DNA of 64,000 nt from Hydractinia symbiolongicarpus (Eukaryota; Cnidaria; Hydrozoa; Anthoathecata; Hydractiniidae), in assembly GCF_029227915.1 (NCBI RefSeq), contig NC_079881.1, forward strand, positions 29,179,501-29,243,500, read 5' to 3'. Positions 12,401 through 26,600 of the stretch are shown here, piece by piece; position 1 is the first letter of the stretch; every line of letters starts with the position of its first letter. Under the pieces are notes generated by a model. That model searched no databases. It had not been told where the DNA came from and saw only the letters and a program-made list of their open reading frames with translations. The translations under genes and the position numbers were made by a program.

Positions 12401-13333
12401 TAACATTCTTCTTAATTTGACGTAATTGCCGGAACTCAGCGATTACACTGGGCGCTGTGGTAGCGCTTCATTTAAGAATTTAGATAAATAAGTCATTCTT
12501 TACTGTGGGACCAATCCTATCCGTTATCGCGCGCTGAACAAATAGCGATAGTTTCAAAAACTATATTTCATTGACTTTGTAGCGGTGTCAGTCCGTTTGA
12601 GTTACAACGTTTGGGTCACATATTCGTACCAACATGTATTTAGCGATATTTATCTAATATTACTAGGTTGCATCGCGTTAAACAATGAAACAATTGACTG
12701 TGGGACTTAGTTGAATTTACATTGGACTGCGACTTGATAAATGTGATAAATGTGATAAATGAGAAAATTGGACTCCAAGAAATAACATTCTTCTTAATTT
12801 GACATGATTGCCGGAACTCAGCGATTGCACTTGGCGCTGTGGTAGCGCTTTTTTTAAAAATTTAGATTAATGAGTCATTTCTTACTGTGGGACCAATCCT
12901 AGCCGTTAGCGCGCGCTGAAGTAATAGAGACAGTTTCAAATACTACATTTCACTGACTTTCTAACGGTGTCAGTCCATTTGAGTTTCAACGGTTGTGTCA
13001 CATATTCGTACCAACATGTATTTCGCGATGTTTATCTGATATTACTAGGTTGCATCGCTTTTAACAGTGAAACGATTGACTGTGGGACTTAATTGAACTA
13101 ACTTTGGTCTGTGACTTGATAATTGTGATAAGTGAAAAAAATTGGACTCCAAGAAATAACATTCTTCTTAATTTGACATGATTACCGGAACTCAGCGATT
13201 ATACTGGGCGCTGTGGTAGCGCTTCATTTAAGAATTTAGATAAATAAGTCATTCTTTACTGTGGGACCAATCCTATCCGTTATCGCGCGCTGAACAAATA
13301 CCGATAGTTCCAAAAACTACATTTCATTGACTT
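9444..13333. repeat. HOR block: 1,501-bp tetramer, two full copies and a partial third
   Basis: Copy 1 is about 9,444-10,944, copy 2 about 10,945-12,445, and copy 3 breaks off near 13,333. Position 9,480 aligns with 10,981, and 10,278 with 11,779, giving an offset of 1,501 bp. The copies are nearly identical. Differences seen include 'acgagtgactg' versus 'acgattgactg', 'gaattaacat' versus 'gaatttacat', and 'gtccgtttgag' versus 'gtccatttgag'. One monomer of each unit has the gataaatgt motif expanded to three tandem copies. Confidence 0.85.
9734..9760. repeat. Three-copy gataaatgt micro-expansion
   Basis: Most monomers have the motif twice (gataaatgt, gataaatga). Here a third copy is inserted, adding about 9-10 bp. 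The same expansion is seen near 11,235, 12,736, 13,865 and 14,620, all within the 1,501-bp HOR family. It marks that family and explains why its unit is about 10 bp longer than the 1,491-bp tetramer. Confidence 0.85.
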
Positions 13334-15209
13334 TGTAGCGGTGTCAGTCCGTTTGAGTTACAACGGTTGGGTCACATATTCGTACCAACATGTATTTAGC
13401 GATATTTATCTGATATTACTAGGTTGCATCGCTTTTAACAGTGAAACGATTGACTGTGGGACTTAACTGAACTAACTTTGGATTGTGACCTGATAAATAT
13501 GATAAATGAGACAATTGGACTCCAAGAAATAACATTCTTCTTAATTTGACGTGATTGCCGGAACTCAGCGATTATACTGGGCGCTGTGGTAGCGCTTCAT
13601 TTAAGAATTTAGATAAATAAGTCATTCTTTACTGTGGGACCAATCCTATCCGTTATCGCGCGCTGAACAAATAGCGATAGTTTCAAAAACTATATTTCAT
13701 TGACTTTGTAGCGGTGTCAGTCCGTTTGAGTTACAACGGTTGGGTCACATATTCGTACCAACATGTATTTAGCGATATTTATCTAATATTACTAGGTTGC
13801 ATCGCGTTAAACAATGAAACAATTGACTGTGGGACTTAGTTGAATTAACATTGGACTGCGACCTGATAAATGTGATAAATGTGATAAATGAGAAAATTGG
13901 ACTCCAAGAAATAACATTCTTCTTAATTTGACATGATTGCCCGAACTCAGCGATTGCACTTGGCGCTGTGGTAGCGCTTTTTTTTAAAATTTAGATTAAT
14001 GAGTCATTTCTTACTGTGGGACCAATCCTAGCCGTTAGCGCGCGCTGAAGTAATAGAGACAGTTTCAAATACTACATTTCACTGACTTTCTAACGGTGTC
14101 AGTCCGTTTGAGTTTCAACGGTTGTGTCACATATTCGTACCAACATGTATTTCGCGATGTTTATCTGATATTACTAGGTTGCATCGCTTTTAACAGTGAA
14201 ACGATTGACTGTGGGACTTAATTGAACTAACTTTGGTCTGTGACTTGATAATTGTGATAAGTGAAAAAATTGGACTCCAAGAAATAACATTCTTCTTAAT
14301 TTGACATGATTACCGGAACTCAGCGATTATACTGGGCGCTGTGGTAGCGCTTCATTTAAGAATTTAGATAAATAAGTCATTCTTTACTGTGGGACCAATC
14401 CTATCCGTTATCGCGCGCTGAACAAATACCGATAGTTCCAAAAACTACATTTCATTGACTTTGTAGCGGTGTCAGTCCGTTTGAGTTACAACGGTTGGGT
14501 CACATATTCGTACCAACATGTATTTAGCGATATTTATCTGATATTACTAGGTTGCATCGCTTTTAACAGTGAAACGATTGACTGTGGGACTTAACTGAAC
14601 TAACTTTGGATTGTGACCTGATAAATGTGATAAATGTGATAAATGAGAAAATTGGACTCCAAGAAATAACATTCTTCTTAATTTGACATGATTGCCGGAA
14701 CTCCGCGATTGCACTTGGCGCTGTGGTGGCGCTTTTTTTAAAAATTTAGATTAATGAGTCATTTCTTACTGTGGGACCAATCCTAGCCGTTAGCGCGCGC
14801 TGAAGTAATAGAGACAGTTTCAAATACTACATTTCACTGACTTTCTAACGGTGTCAGTCCGTTTGAGTTTCAACGGTTGTGTCACATATTCGTACCAACA
14901 TGTATTTCGCGATGTTTATCTGATATTACTAGGTTGCATCGCTTTTAACAGTGAAACGATTGACTGTGGGACTTAATTGAACTAACTTTGGTCTGTGACT
15001 TGATAATTGTGATAAGTGAAAAAAATTGGACTCCAAGAAATAACATTCTTCTTAATTTGACATGATTGCCGGAACTCAGCGATTACACTGGGTGCTGTGG
15101 TAGCGCTTCTTTTAAAAATTTAGATTAATGAGTCATTTCTTACTGTGGGACCAATCCTAGCCGTTATCGGGCGCTGAAGAAATGGCGACAGTTTCCAAAA
15201 CTACATTTC
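13334..15209. repeat. Shortened derivatives of the 1,501-bp HOR
   Basis: The same monomer types continue, but with members skipped. At about 13,333 the sequence switches from 'ctttctaacagtgtc' to 'ctttgtagcggtgtc'. From about 13,600 it again follows the 9.48-kb type, then repeats in partial form from about 14,620 with the three-copy gataaatgt variant. This looks like deletion of single monomers from the tetramer by unequal exchange. Confidence 0.7.
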
Positions 15210-18200
15210 ATTGACTTTCTAACAGTGTCAGTCCGTTTGAGTTTCAACGGTTGGGTCACATATTCGTACCAACATGTGTTTAGCGATATTTTTCTCATAT
15301 TACTAGGTTGCATTGCTTTTAAGAGTGAAACGATTGAATGTGGGACTTAATTGAACAAACTTTGGACTGTGACCTGATAAATGTGATAAATGAGAAAATT
15401 GGACTCCAAGAAATAACATTCGTCTTAATTTGACGTGATTGCCAGAACTCAGCGATTACACTGGGCGCTGTTGTAGCGCTTCATTTAAAAATTTGGATAA
15501 ATAAGTCATTTTTCTACTGTGGAACCAATCCTATCCGTTATCGAGCGCTGAAGAAATAGCGACAGTTTCAAAAACTACATTTCATTGACTTTCTAACGGT
15601 GTCAGTCCGTTTGAGTTACAACGGTTTGGTCACATATTTTTACCAACATGTATTTAGCGATATTTTTCTGATATTACTAAGTTGCATCGCTTTTAACAAT
15701 GAAACGATTGACTGTGGGACTTAATTGAACTAACTTTGGACTGTGACCCAATAAATGTGATAAAAGACAAAATTGGACTCCAAGAAATAAAATTCTTTTC
15801 AATTTGACATGATTGCCGGAACTCAGCGATTACACTGGGCGCTGTGGTAGCACTTCTGTAAACACTTAGATTAATAAGTCATTTTTTACTGTGGGACCAA
15901 TCCTAGCCGTTAGCGCGCGCTTATGAAATAGAGACAGTTTCAAATACTACATTTCACTGACTTTCTAACGGTGTCAGTCCGTTTGAATTTCAACGGTTGG
16001 GTCACATATTCGTACCAACATGTATTTAGCGATATTTTTCTCATATTACTAAGTTGCATCGCTTTTAACAGTGAAACGATTGACTGTGGGACTAAATTGA
16101 ACTGATTTTGAACTGTGACCTTATAAATGCTATAAGTGAGCCAACTGGACTCCAACAAATAACATTCTTCTTAATTTGACGTAATTGCCGGACTCAGCGA
16201 TTGCACTGGGCGCTGTGGTAGCGCTTCATTTAAAAGTTTAAAAAAATCAGTCATTTTTTACTGTGGGACCAATCCTAACCGTTATTGTGCGCTCAAGAAA
16301 TAGCGACAGTTTCAAAAACTACATTTTATTGACTTTCTAACGGTGTCAGTCCGTTTGGGTTTCAACGGTGGCGTCACATATTCGTACCAACATGTATTTA
16401 GCGATATTTTTTTTGATATTACTAGGTTGCATCGCTTTTAACAATGAAACTATAGACTGTGGGACTTAATTGAACTAACTTTGGACTGTGACCTGATAAA
16501 TGTGATAAATGAGACAATTGGACTCTAAGAAATAACATTCTTCTTAATTTGACGTAATTGCCGGAACTCAGCGATTACACTGGGCGCTGTGGTAGCGCTT
16601 GATTTAAGAATTAAGCTAAAAAAAGTCATTTTTCTACTGTGGACCAATCCTAGCCGTTAGCGCGCGCTGAAGAAATAGAGACAGTTTCATAAACTACATT
16701 TCATTGAGTTTCTAACAGTGTCAGTCCGTTTGAGTTTCAACGGTTGGGTCACATATTCGTACCAACATGTGTTTAGCGATATTTTTCTCATATTACTAGG
16801 TTGCATCGCTTTTAACAGTGAAACGATTGACTGTGGGACTTAATTGAACAAACTTTGGACTGTGACCTGATAAATGTGATAAATGAGAAAATTGGACTCC
16901 AAGAAATAACATTCGTCTTAATTTGACGTGATTGCCAGAACTCAGCGATTACACTGGGCGCTGTTGTAGCGCTTCATTTAAAAATTTGGATAAATAAGTC
17001 ATTTTTCTACTGTGGAACCAATCCTATCCGTTATCGAGCGCTGAAGAAATAGCGACAGTTTCAAAAACTACATTTCATTGACTTTCTAATGGTGTCAGTC
17101 TGTTTGAGTTACAACGGTTTGGTCACATATTTTTACCAACATGTATTTAGCGATATTTTTTTGATATTACTAAGTTGCATCGCTTTTAACAATGAAACGA
17201 TTGACTGTGGGACTTAATTGAACTAACTTTGGACTGTGACCTAATAAATGTGATAAAAGACAAAATTGGACTTCAAGAAATAACATTCTTTTCAATTTGA
17301 CATGATTGCCGGAACTCAGCGATTACACTGGGCGCTGTGGTAGCACTTCTGTAAACACTTAGATTAATAAGTCATTTTTTACTGTGGGACCAATCCTAGC
17401 CGTTAGCGCGCGCTTATGAAATAGAGACAGTTTCAAATACTACATTTCACTGACTTTCTATCGGTGTCAGTCCGTTTGAGTTTCAACGGTTGGGTCACAT
17501 ATTTGTACCAACATGTATTTAGCGATATTTTTCTCATATTACTAAGTTGCATCGCTTTTAACAGTGAAACGATTGACTGTGGGACTAAATTGAACTGATT
17601 TTGGACTGTGACCTAATAAATGTGATAAAAGACAAAATTGGACTCCAAGAAATAACATTCTTTTCAATTTGACATGATTGCCGGAACTCAGCGATTACAC
17701 TGGGCGCTGTTGTAGCGCTTCATTTAAAAGTTTAAATAAATCAGTCATTTTTTACTGTGGGACCAATCCTAGCCGTTATTGTGCGCTGAAGAAATAGCGA
17801 CAGTTTCAAAAACTACATTTTATTGACTTTCTAACGGTGTTAGTCCGTTTAGCCTTCAACGGTGGCGTCACATATTCGTACCAACATGTATTTAGCGATA
17901 TTTTTTTTGATATTACTAGGTTGCATCGCTTTTAAAAATGAAACGATAGACTGTGGGACTTAATTGAACTAACTTTGGACTGTGACCTGATAAATGTGAT
18001 AAATGAGACAATTGGACTCTAAGAAATAACATTCTTCTTAATTTGACGTAATTGCCGGAACTCAGCGATTACACTGGGCGCTGAGGTATCGCTTCATTTA
18101 AGAATTAAGGTAAAAAAAGTCATTTTTCTACTGTGGGACCAATCCTAGCCGTTAGCGCGAGCTGAAGAAATAGAGACAGTTTCAAATACTACATTTCACT
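15210..18200. repeat. HOR block: ~1,493-bp tetramer, two copies
   Basis: 'cattcgtcttaattt' at 15,417 and 16,910 gives an offset of 1,493 bp. The monomer types follow in the same order in both copies ('ctgtggaaccaatcc', then 'gataaaagacaaaattg', then 'cttctgtaaacac', then 'gtttgggtttcaacggtgg'). The second copy departs near 17,600, where 'ctgtgacctaataaatg' replaces the 'ctgtgaccttataaatg' type, a local mosaic. A partial further copy begins near 18,900. Confidence 0.75.
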
Positions 18201-20329
18201 GACTTTCTAACGGTGTCAGTCCGTTTGGGTTACAACGGTTGGGTCACATATTCGTACCAACATGTATTTAGCGATATTTTTTTTGATATTACTAGCTTGC
18301 ATCGCTTTTAACAACGAAACGAATGATTGTGGGACTTAATTGAACTAACTTTGGACTGTGACCTGATAAATGTGATAAATGAGACAATTGGACTCCAAGA
18401 AATAATATTCTTCTTAATTTGACGTGATTGCCGCAACTCAGCGATTACACTGGGCGCTGTTGTAGCGCTTCATTTAAAAATTTAGGTAAATGAGTCATTC
18501 TTTACTGTGGGACCAATCCTAGCCATTATCGCGCGCTGAAGAAATAGCGACATTTTCACAAACTACATTTCATTGACTTTCTAACGGTATCAATCCAGTT
18601 CAGTTACAACGGTTGCGTCACATATTCGTACCAACATGGATTTAGCGATATTTTTCTCATATTACTAGGTTGCAGCTTTTAACTGTGAAACGATTGACTG
18701 TGGTACCAAATTGAACTGATTTTGGACTGTGACCTTATAAATGTTATAAGTGAAATAAGTGGACACCTAGAAATAGCATTCTTCTTAGTTTGAAATGATT
18801 GCCGGAACTCAGCGATTACACTGGGCGCTGTGGTAGCGCTTGATTTAAGAATTAAGCTAAAAAAAGTCATTTTTCTGCTGTGGACCAATCCTAGCCGTTA
18901 GCGCGCGCTGAGGAAATAGAGACAGTTTCATAAACTACAATTCATTGACTTTCTAACGGTGTCAGTCCGTTTGAGTTTCAACGGTTGGGTCACATATTCG
19001 TACCAACATGTGTTTAGCGATATTTTTCTCATATTACTAGGTTGCATCGCTTTTAACAGTGAAACGATTGACTGTGGGACTTAATTGAACAAACTTTGGA
19101 CTGTGACCTGATAAATGTGATAAATGAGACAATTGGACTCCAAGAAATAACATTCTTCTCAATTTGACATGATTGCCGGAACTTAGCGCTTACACTGGGC
19201 GCTGTGGTAGCACTTCTTTAAACACTTAGATTAATAAGTCATTTTTTACCGTGGGACCAATCCTAGCCGTTAGCGCGCGCTTAAGAAATAGAGACAGTTT
19301 CAAATACTACATTTCACTGACTTTGTAACGGTGTCAGTCCGCTTGAGTTTCAACGGTTGGGTCACATATTCGTACCAACATGTATTTAGCGATATTTTTC
19401 TCATATTACTAAGTTACATCGCTTTTAACAGTGAAACGATTGACTGTGGGACTAAATTGAACTGATTTTGAACTGCGTCCTTATAAATGCTATAAGTGAG
19501 TCAACTGGACTCCAACAAATAACATTCCTCTTAATTTGACGTAATTGCCGGACTCAGCGATTGCACTGGGCGCTGTGGTAGCGCTTCATTTAAAAGTTTA
19601 AACAAATAAGTCATTTTTTACTGTGGGACCAATCCTAGCCGTTATTGCGCGCTGAAGAAATAGCGACAGTTTCAAAAACTACATTTCATTGACTTTCTAA
19701 CGGTGTCAGTCCGTTTGGGTTTCAACGGTGGCGTCACATATTCGTACCAACATGTATTTAGCGATATTTTTTTGATATTACTAGGTTGCATCGCTTTTAA
19801 CAATGAAACGATTGACTGTGGGACTTAATTGAACTAACTTTGGACTGTGACCTGATAAATGTGATAAATGAGACAATTGGACTCTAAGAAATAACATTCT
19901 TCTTAATTTGTTGGGATTGCCGGAACTCAGCGATTACACTGGTCTCTGAGGTATCGCTTCATTTAAAAATTTAGATAAATAAGTCATTCTTCACTGTGAG
20001 ACCAATCCTAGCCGATATCGCGCGCTGAAGAAATATCGACAGTTTCATAAACTACATTTCATTGACTTTCTAAAGGTGCCAGTCCGTTTGAGTTACAACG
20101 GTTGGGTCACATATTCGTACCAACATGTATTTAGCGATATTTTTTGATATTACTAGGTTGTATCGCTTTTAACAATGAAACGATTGACTGTGGGACTCAA
20201 TTGAACTAACTTTGGACTGTGACCTAATAAATGTGATAAATGAGAAAATTGGACTCCAAGAAATAACATTCTTCTCAATTTGACATGATTGCCGGAACTC
20301 AGCGAATACACTTGGCGCTGTGGTAGCAC
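18201..20329. repeat. Mixed monomer block
   Basis: About six full-length monomers of types also found at 3.3-9 kb, including the 'ctgtggtacc' type near 18,699. There is a transition near 19,900-20,000 to types common further right ('ctgaggtatcgcttc', 'ctgtgagaccaatcc'). No HOR of more than two units was resolved and no non-satellite sequence is present. Confidence 0.7.
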
Positions 20330-23300
20330 TTCATTTAAAAACTTAGATTAATAAGTCATTATCGCGCGCTGAAGAAATAGCGACAGTTTCAAAACTACAT
20401 TTCATTGCCTTTCTAACGGTGTCAGTCCGTTTGAGTTACAACGGTTGGGTCACATATTCGTACCAACATGTACTTAGCGATATTTTTCTCATATTACTAG
20501 GTTGCATCGCTTTTAACAATGAAAGGATTGACTGTGGTACTTATTTGAACTAACTTTGGACTGTGACCTAATAAATGTGATAAATGAGAAAATTGGACTC
20601 CAAGAAATAACATTCTTCTCAATTTGACATGATTACCGGAAATCAGGGATTACACTGGGCGCTGTGGTACCACTTCATTTAAAAACTTAGATTAATAAGT
20701 CATTTTTTACTGTGGGACCAATCCCAGCCGTTATCGCGCGCTGAAGAAATAGCGACAGTTTCGAAAACTACATTTTATTGATTTTCTAATGGTGTCAGTC
20801 CGTTTGAGTTACAACGGTTGTGTCACATATTCGTACCAACATGTATTTAGCGATATTTTTTTTGATATTACTAGGTTGCATCGCTTTTAACAATGAAACG
20901 ATTGACTGTGGGATTTAGTTGAACTAACTTTGGACTGTGACCAAATAAATGTGATAAATGAGAAAATTGGACTCCAAGAAATAACATTCTTCTCAATTTG
21001 ACATGATTGCCGGAACTCAGCGATTACACTGGGCGCTGTGGTAGCACTTCATTTAAAAACTTAGATTAATAAGTCATTATCGCGCGCTGAAGAAATAGCG
21101 GCAGTTTCAAAAACTACATTTCATTGACTTTCTAACGGTGTCAGTCCGCTTGAGTTGCGACGGTTTGGTCGCATACTCGTACCAACATGTATTTAGCGCT
21201 ATTTTTCTAATACTACTAGTTTGCATCGCTTTTAAATATGAAACGATTGACTGTGGGACTTATTTGAACTAACTTTGGACTGTCACCTGATAAATGTGAT
21301 AAAGGAGACAATTGGACTCCAAGAAATAACATTCTTCTTAATTTGACATGATTGCCGAAACTCAGCGATTACACTGGGCGCTGTGGTAGCGCTTCATTTA
21401 AAAATTTAGATAAATAAGTCATGCTTTACTGTGGGACAAATCCTAGACGTTATCGCGCGCTGAAGAACTATCAACAGTTTCATAAACTACATTTCATTGA
21501 CTTTCTAACGGTGTCAGTCCGTTTGAGTTACAACGGTTGGGTCACATATTCGTACCAACATGTATTTAGCGATATTTTTGTTTAAAATTACTAGCTTGCA
21601 TCGCTTTTAACAATGAAACAAATGATTGTGGGACTTAATTGAACAAACTTTGGACTGTGACCTGATAAATGTGATAAATGAGACAATTGGACTCCAAGAA
21701 ATAACATTCTTCTTAATTTGACGTGATTGCCAGAACTCAGCGATTACACTGGGCGCTGTTGTAGCGCTTCATTTAAAAATTTGGATAAATAAGTCATCAT
21801 TTACTGTGGAACCAATCCTATCCGTTATCGAGCGCTGAAGAAATAGCGACAGTTTCAAAAACTACATTTCATTGACTTTCTAACGGTGTCAGTCCGTTTG
21901 AGTTACAACAGTTTGGTCACCTATTCGTACCAACATGTATTTAGCGCTATTTTTCTGATATTACTAAGTTGCATCGCTTTTAACTATGAAACGATTGACT
22001 GTGGGACTTAATTGAACTAACTTTGGACTGTGACCTAATAAATGTGATAAATGAGAAAATTAGACTCCAAGAAATAACATTCTTCTCAATTTGACATGAT
22101 TGCCGGAACTCAGCGATTACACTGGGCGCTGTGGTAGCACTTCTTTAAACACTTAGATAAATAAGTCATTTTTTACTGTGGGACCAATCCCAACCGTTAT
22201 TGCGCGCTGAAAAATAGCGACAGTTTCAAAAACTATATTTTATTGACTTTCTAATGGTGTCAGTCCGTTTGAGTTACAACGGTTGTGTCACATATTCGTA
22301 CCAACATGTATTTAGCGATATTTTTTTTGGATATTACTAGGTTGCATCGCTTTTAACAATGAAACGATTGACTGTGTGACTTAGTTGAACTAACTTTGGA
22401 CTGTGACCTAATAAATGTGATAAATGAGAAAATTGGACTCCAAGAAATAACATTCTTCTCAATTTGACATGATTGCCGGAACTCAGCGATTACACTGGGC
22501 GCTGTGGTAGCACTTCATTTAAAAACTTAGATTAATAGGTCATTATCGCGCGCTGAAGAAATAGCGACAGTTTCAAAACTACATTTCATTGCCTTTCTAA
22601 CGGTGTCAGTCCGTTTGAGTTACAACGGTTGGGTCACATATTCGTACCAACATGTACTTAGCGATATTTTTCTCATATTACTAGGTTGCATCGCTTTTAA
22701 CAATGAAAGGATTGACTGTGGTACTTATTTGAACTAACTATGGACTGTGACCTAATAAATGTGATAAATGAGAAAATTGGACTCTAAGAAATAACATTCT
22801 TCTCAATTTGACATGATTGCCGGAACTCAGGGATTACACTGGGCGCTGTGGTACCACTTCATTTAAAAACTTAGATTAATAAGTCATTTTTTACTGTGGG
22901 ACCAATTCCAGCCGTTATCGCGCGCTGAAGAAATAGCGACAGTTTCAAAAACTACATTTTATTGATTTTCTAATGGTGTCAGTCCGTTTGAGTTACAACG
23001 GTTGTGTCACATATTCGTACCAACATGTATTTAGCGATATTTTTTTTGATATTACTAGGTTGCTCGCTTTTAACAATGAAACGATTGACTGTGGGACTTA
23101 ATTGAACTAACTTTGGACTGTAACCTAATAAATGTGATAAATGAGAAAATTGGACTCCAAGAAATGACATTTTTCTCAATTTGACATGATTGCCGGAACT
23201 CAGCGATTACACTGGGCGCTGTGGTAGCACTTCATTTAAAAACTTAGATTAATAAGTCATTATCGCGCGCTGAAGAAATAGCGGCAGTTTCAAAAACTAC

Positions 23301-23688
23301 ATTTCATTGACATTCTAACGGTGTCAGTCCGCTTGAGTTGCGACGGTTTGGTCGCATACTCGTACCAACATGTATTTAGCGCTATTTTTCTAATACTACT
23401 AGGTTGCATCGCTTTTAAATATGAAACGATTGACTGTGGGACTTATTTGAACTAACTTTGGACTGTCACCTGATAAATGTGATAAAGGAGACAATTGGAC
23501 TCCAAGAAATAACATTCTTCTTAATTTGACATGATTGCCGAAACTCAGCGATTACACTGGGCGCTGTGGTAGCGCTTCATTTAAAAATTTAGATAAATAA
23601 GTCATGCTTTACTGTGGGACCAATCCTAGACGTTATCGCGCGCTGAAGAACTATCAACAGTTTCATAAACTACATTTCATTGACTTTG
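20330..23688. repeat. HOR block: 2,184-bp hexamer, one full and one partial copy
   Basis: Copy 1 is about 20,330-22,513, and copy 2 runs to about 23,688, where 'ctttgtaacgg' marks divergence. The 28-bp-deletion junction at 20,357 aligns with 22,541, and that at 21,075 with 23,258, offset 2,183-2,184 bp. Rare 'gaaaggattgactgtggtac' occurs in both. The length fits four full monomers plus two 28-bp-deleted ones. Confidence 0.8.
20355..20372. repeat. First monomer of the 28-bp-deleted class
   Basis: Here 'aagtcatt' joins directly to 'atcgcgcgctg'. The 28 bp running from 'ttttactgtggg' to 'agccgtt' in full-length monomers is missing. The same junction is seen near 20,357, 21,075, 22,541, 23,258, 24,720, 25,812, 27,650, 37,082, 37,800, 39,641, 41,106, 43,691, 45,156, 48,486, 49,579, 52,909, 59,544, 61,006 and 63,960. 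None was found in the first 20 kb. The identical breakpoint implies one deletion event that later spread. These monomers also carry the 'ggtagcac' hairpin-broken state. Confidence 0.9.
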
Positions 23689-26600
23689 TAACGGTGTCAG
23701 TCCGTTTGAGTTTCAACGGTTGGGTCACATATTCGTACCAACATGTATTTAGCGATATTTTTCTCATATTACTAAGTTACATCGCTTTTAACAGTGAAAC
23801 GATTGACTGTGGGACTAAGTTGAACTGATTTTGTACTGTGACCTTATAAATGCTATAAGTGAGTCAACTGGACTCCAAAAAATAACATTCTTCTTAATTT
23901 GACGTAATTGCCGGACTCAGCCATGGCACTGGGCGCTGTGGTAGCGCTTCATTTAAAAATTTAAATAAATCAGTCATTTTTTACTGTGGGACCAATCCTA
24001 GCCGTTATTGCGCGCTGAAGAAATAGCGACAGTTTCAAAAACTACAATTTATTGACTTTGTAACGGTGTCAGTCCGTTTGGGTTTCAACGGTGGCGTCAC
24101 ATATTCGTACCAACATGTATTTAGCGATATTTTTTTTGATATTACTAGGTTGCATCGCTTTTAACAATGAAACGATTGACTGTGGGACTTAATTGAACTA
24201 ACTTTGGACTGTGACCTGATAAATGTGATAAATGAGACAATTGGACTCTAAGAAATAACATTCTTCTTAATTTGTCGGGATTGCCGGAACTCAGCGATTA
24301 CACTGGGCGCTGAGGTATCGCTTCATTTAAAAATTTAGGTAAATAAGTCATTCTTCACTGTGAGACCAATCCTAGCCGTTATCGCGCGCTGAAGAAATAT
24401 CGACAGTTTCATAAACTACATTTCATTGACTTTCTAACGGTGCCAGTCCGTTTGAGTTACAACGGTTGGTCACATATTCGTACCAACATATATTTAGCGA
24501 TATTTTTTGATATTACTAGGTTGTATCGCTTTTAACAATGAAACGATTGACTGTGGGACTTAATTGAACTAACTGTGGACTGTGACCTAATAAATGTGAT
24601 AAATGAGAAAATTGGACTCCAAGAAATAACATTCTTCTCAATTTGACATGATTGCCGGAACTCAGCGAATACACTTGGCGCTGTGGTAGCACTTCATTTA
24701 AAAACTTAGATTAATAAGTCATTATCGCGCGCTGAAGAAATAGCGACAGTTTCAAAAACTACATTTTATTGACTTTCTAACGGTGTCAGTCCGTTTGAGT
24801 TTCAACGCTGGCGTCACATATTCGTACCAACATGTATTTAGCGATACTTTTTTTGATATTACTAGATTGCATCGCTTTTAACAATGAAACGCTTGACTGT
24901 GGTACTTATTTGAACTAACTTTAGACTGTGACCTAATAAATGTGATAAATGAGAAAATTGGACTGCAAGAAATAACATTCTTCTCAATTTGACATGATTG
25001 CCGGAACTCAGGGATTACACTGGGCGCTGTGGTACCACTTCATTTAAAAACTTAGATTAATAAGTCATTTTTTACTGTGAGACCAATCCCAGCCGTTATC
25101 GCGCGCTGAAGAAATAGCGACAGTTTCAAAAACTACATTTTATTGACTTTCTAATGGTGTCAGTCCGTTTGAGTTACAACGGTTGTGTCACATATTCGTA
25201 CCAACATGTATTTAGCGATATTTTTTTTGATATTACTAGGTTGCATCGCTTTTAACAATGAAACGATTGACTGTGGGACTTAGTTGAACTAACTTTGGAC
25301 TGTGACCAAATAAATGTGATAAATGAGAAAATTGGACTCCAAGAAATAACATTCTTCTCAATTTGACATGATTGCCGAAACTCAGCGATTACACTGGGCG
25401 CTGTGGTAGCGCTTCATTTAAAAATTTAGATAAATAAGTCATGCTTTACTGTGGGACAAATCCTAGACGTTATCGCGCGCTGAAGAACTATCGACAGTTT
25501 GATAAACTACATTTCATTGACTTTCTAACGGTGCCAGTCCGTTTGAGTTACAACGGTTGGGTCACATATTCGTACCAACATGTATTTAGCGATATTTTTT
25601 GATATTACTAGGTTGTATCGCTTTTAACAATGAAACGATTGACTGTGGGACTTAATTGAACTAACTGTGGACTGTGACCTAATAAATGTGACAAATGAGA
25701 AGATTGGACTCCAAGAAATAACATTCTTCTCAATTTGACATGATTGCAGGAACTCAGCGAATACACTTGGCGCTGTGGTAGCACTTCATTTAAAAACTTA
25801 GATTAATAAGTCATTATCGCGCGCTAAAGAAATAGCGACAGTTTCAAAAACTACATTTCATTGCCTTTCTAACGGTGTCAGTCCGTTTGAGTTACAACGG
25901 TTGGGTCACATATTCGTACCAACATGTACTTAGCGATATTTTTCTCATATTACTAGGTTGCATCGCTTTTAACAGTGAAACGATTGACTGTGGGACTAAA
26001 TTGAACTGATTTTGGACTGTTACCTTATAAATGCTATAAGTGAGCCAACTGGACTCCAACAAATAACATTCTTCTTAATTTGACGTAATTGCCGGACTCA
26101 GCGATTGCACTGGGCGCTGTGGTAGCGCTTCATTTAAAAGTTTAAATAAATCTGTCATTTTTTACTGTGGGACCAATCCTAGCCGTTATTGCGCGCTGAA
26201 GAAATAGCGACAGTTTCAAAAACTACATTTTATTGACTTTCTAACGGTGTCAGTCCGTTTGAGTTTCAACGCTGGCGTCACATATTCGTACCAACATGTA
26301 TTTAGCAATATTTTTTTGATATTACTAGGTTGCATCGCTTTTAACAATGAAACGCTTGACTGTGGTACTTATTTGAACTAACTTTGGACTGTGACCTAAG
26401 AAATGTGATAAATGAGAAAATTGGACTCCAAGAAATAACATTCTTCTCAATTTGACATGATTGCCGGAACTCAGGGATTACACTGGGCGCTGTAGTACAA
26501 CTTCATTTAAAAACTTAGATTAATAAGTCATTTTTTAATGTGGGACCAATCCCAGCCGTTATCGCGCGCTGAAGAAATAGCGACAGTTTCAAAAACTACA

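Noticed and set aside
23604-23828. Plus-strand frames of 71-74 codons starting in 'catgctttactgtggg' (also 26,905, 31,233, 59,890, 61,352 and 63,216)
   Set aside because: They depend on one monomer class having 'atgctt' for 'attctt', and they cross a full monomer section with no coding signature. They are open-frame chance in a 373-bp repeat.
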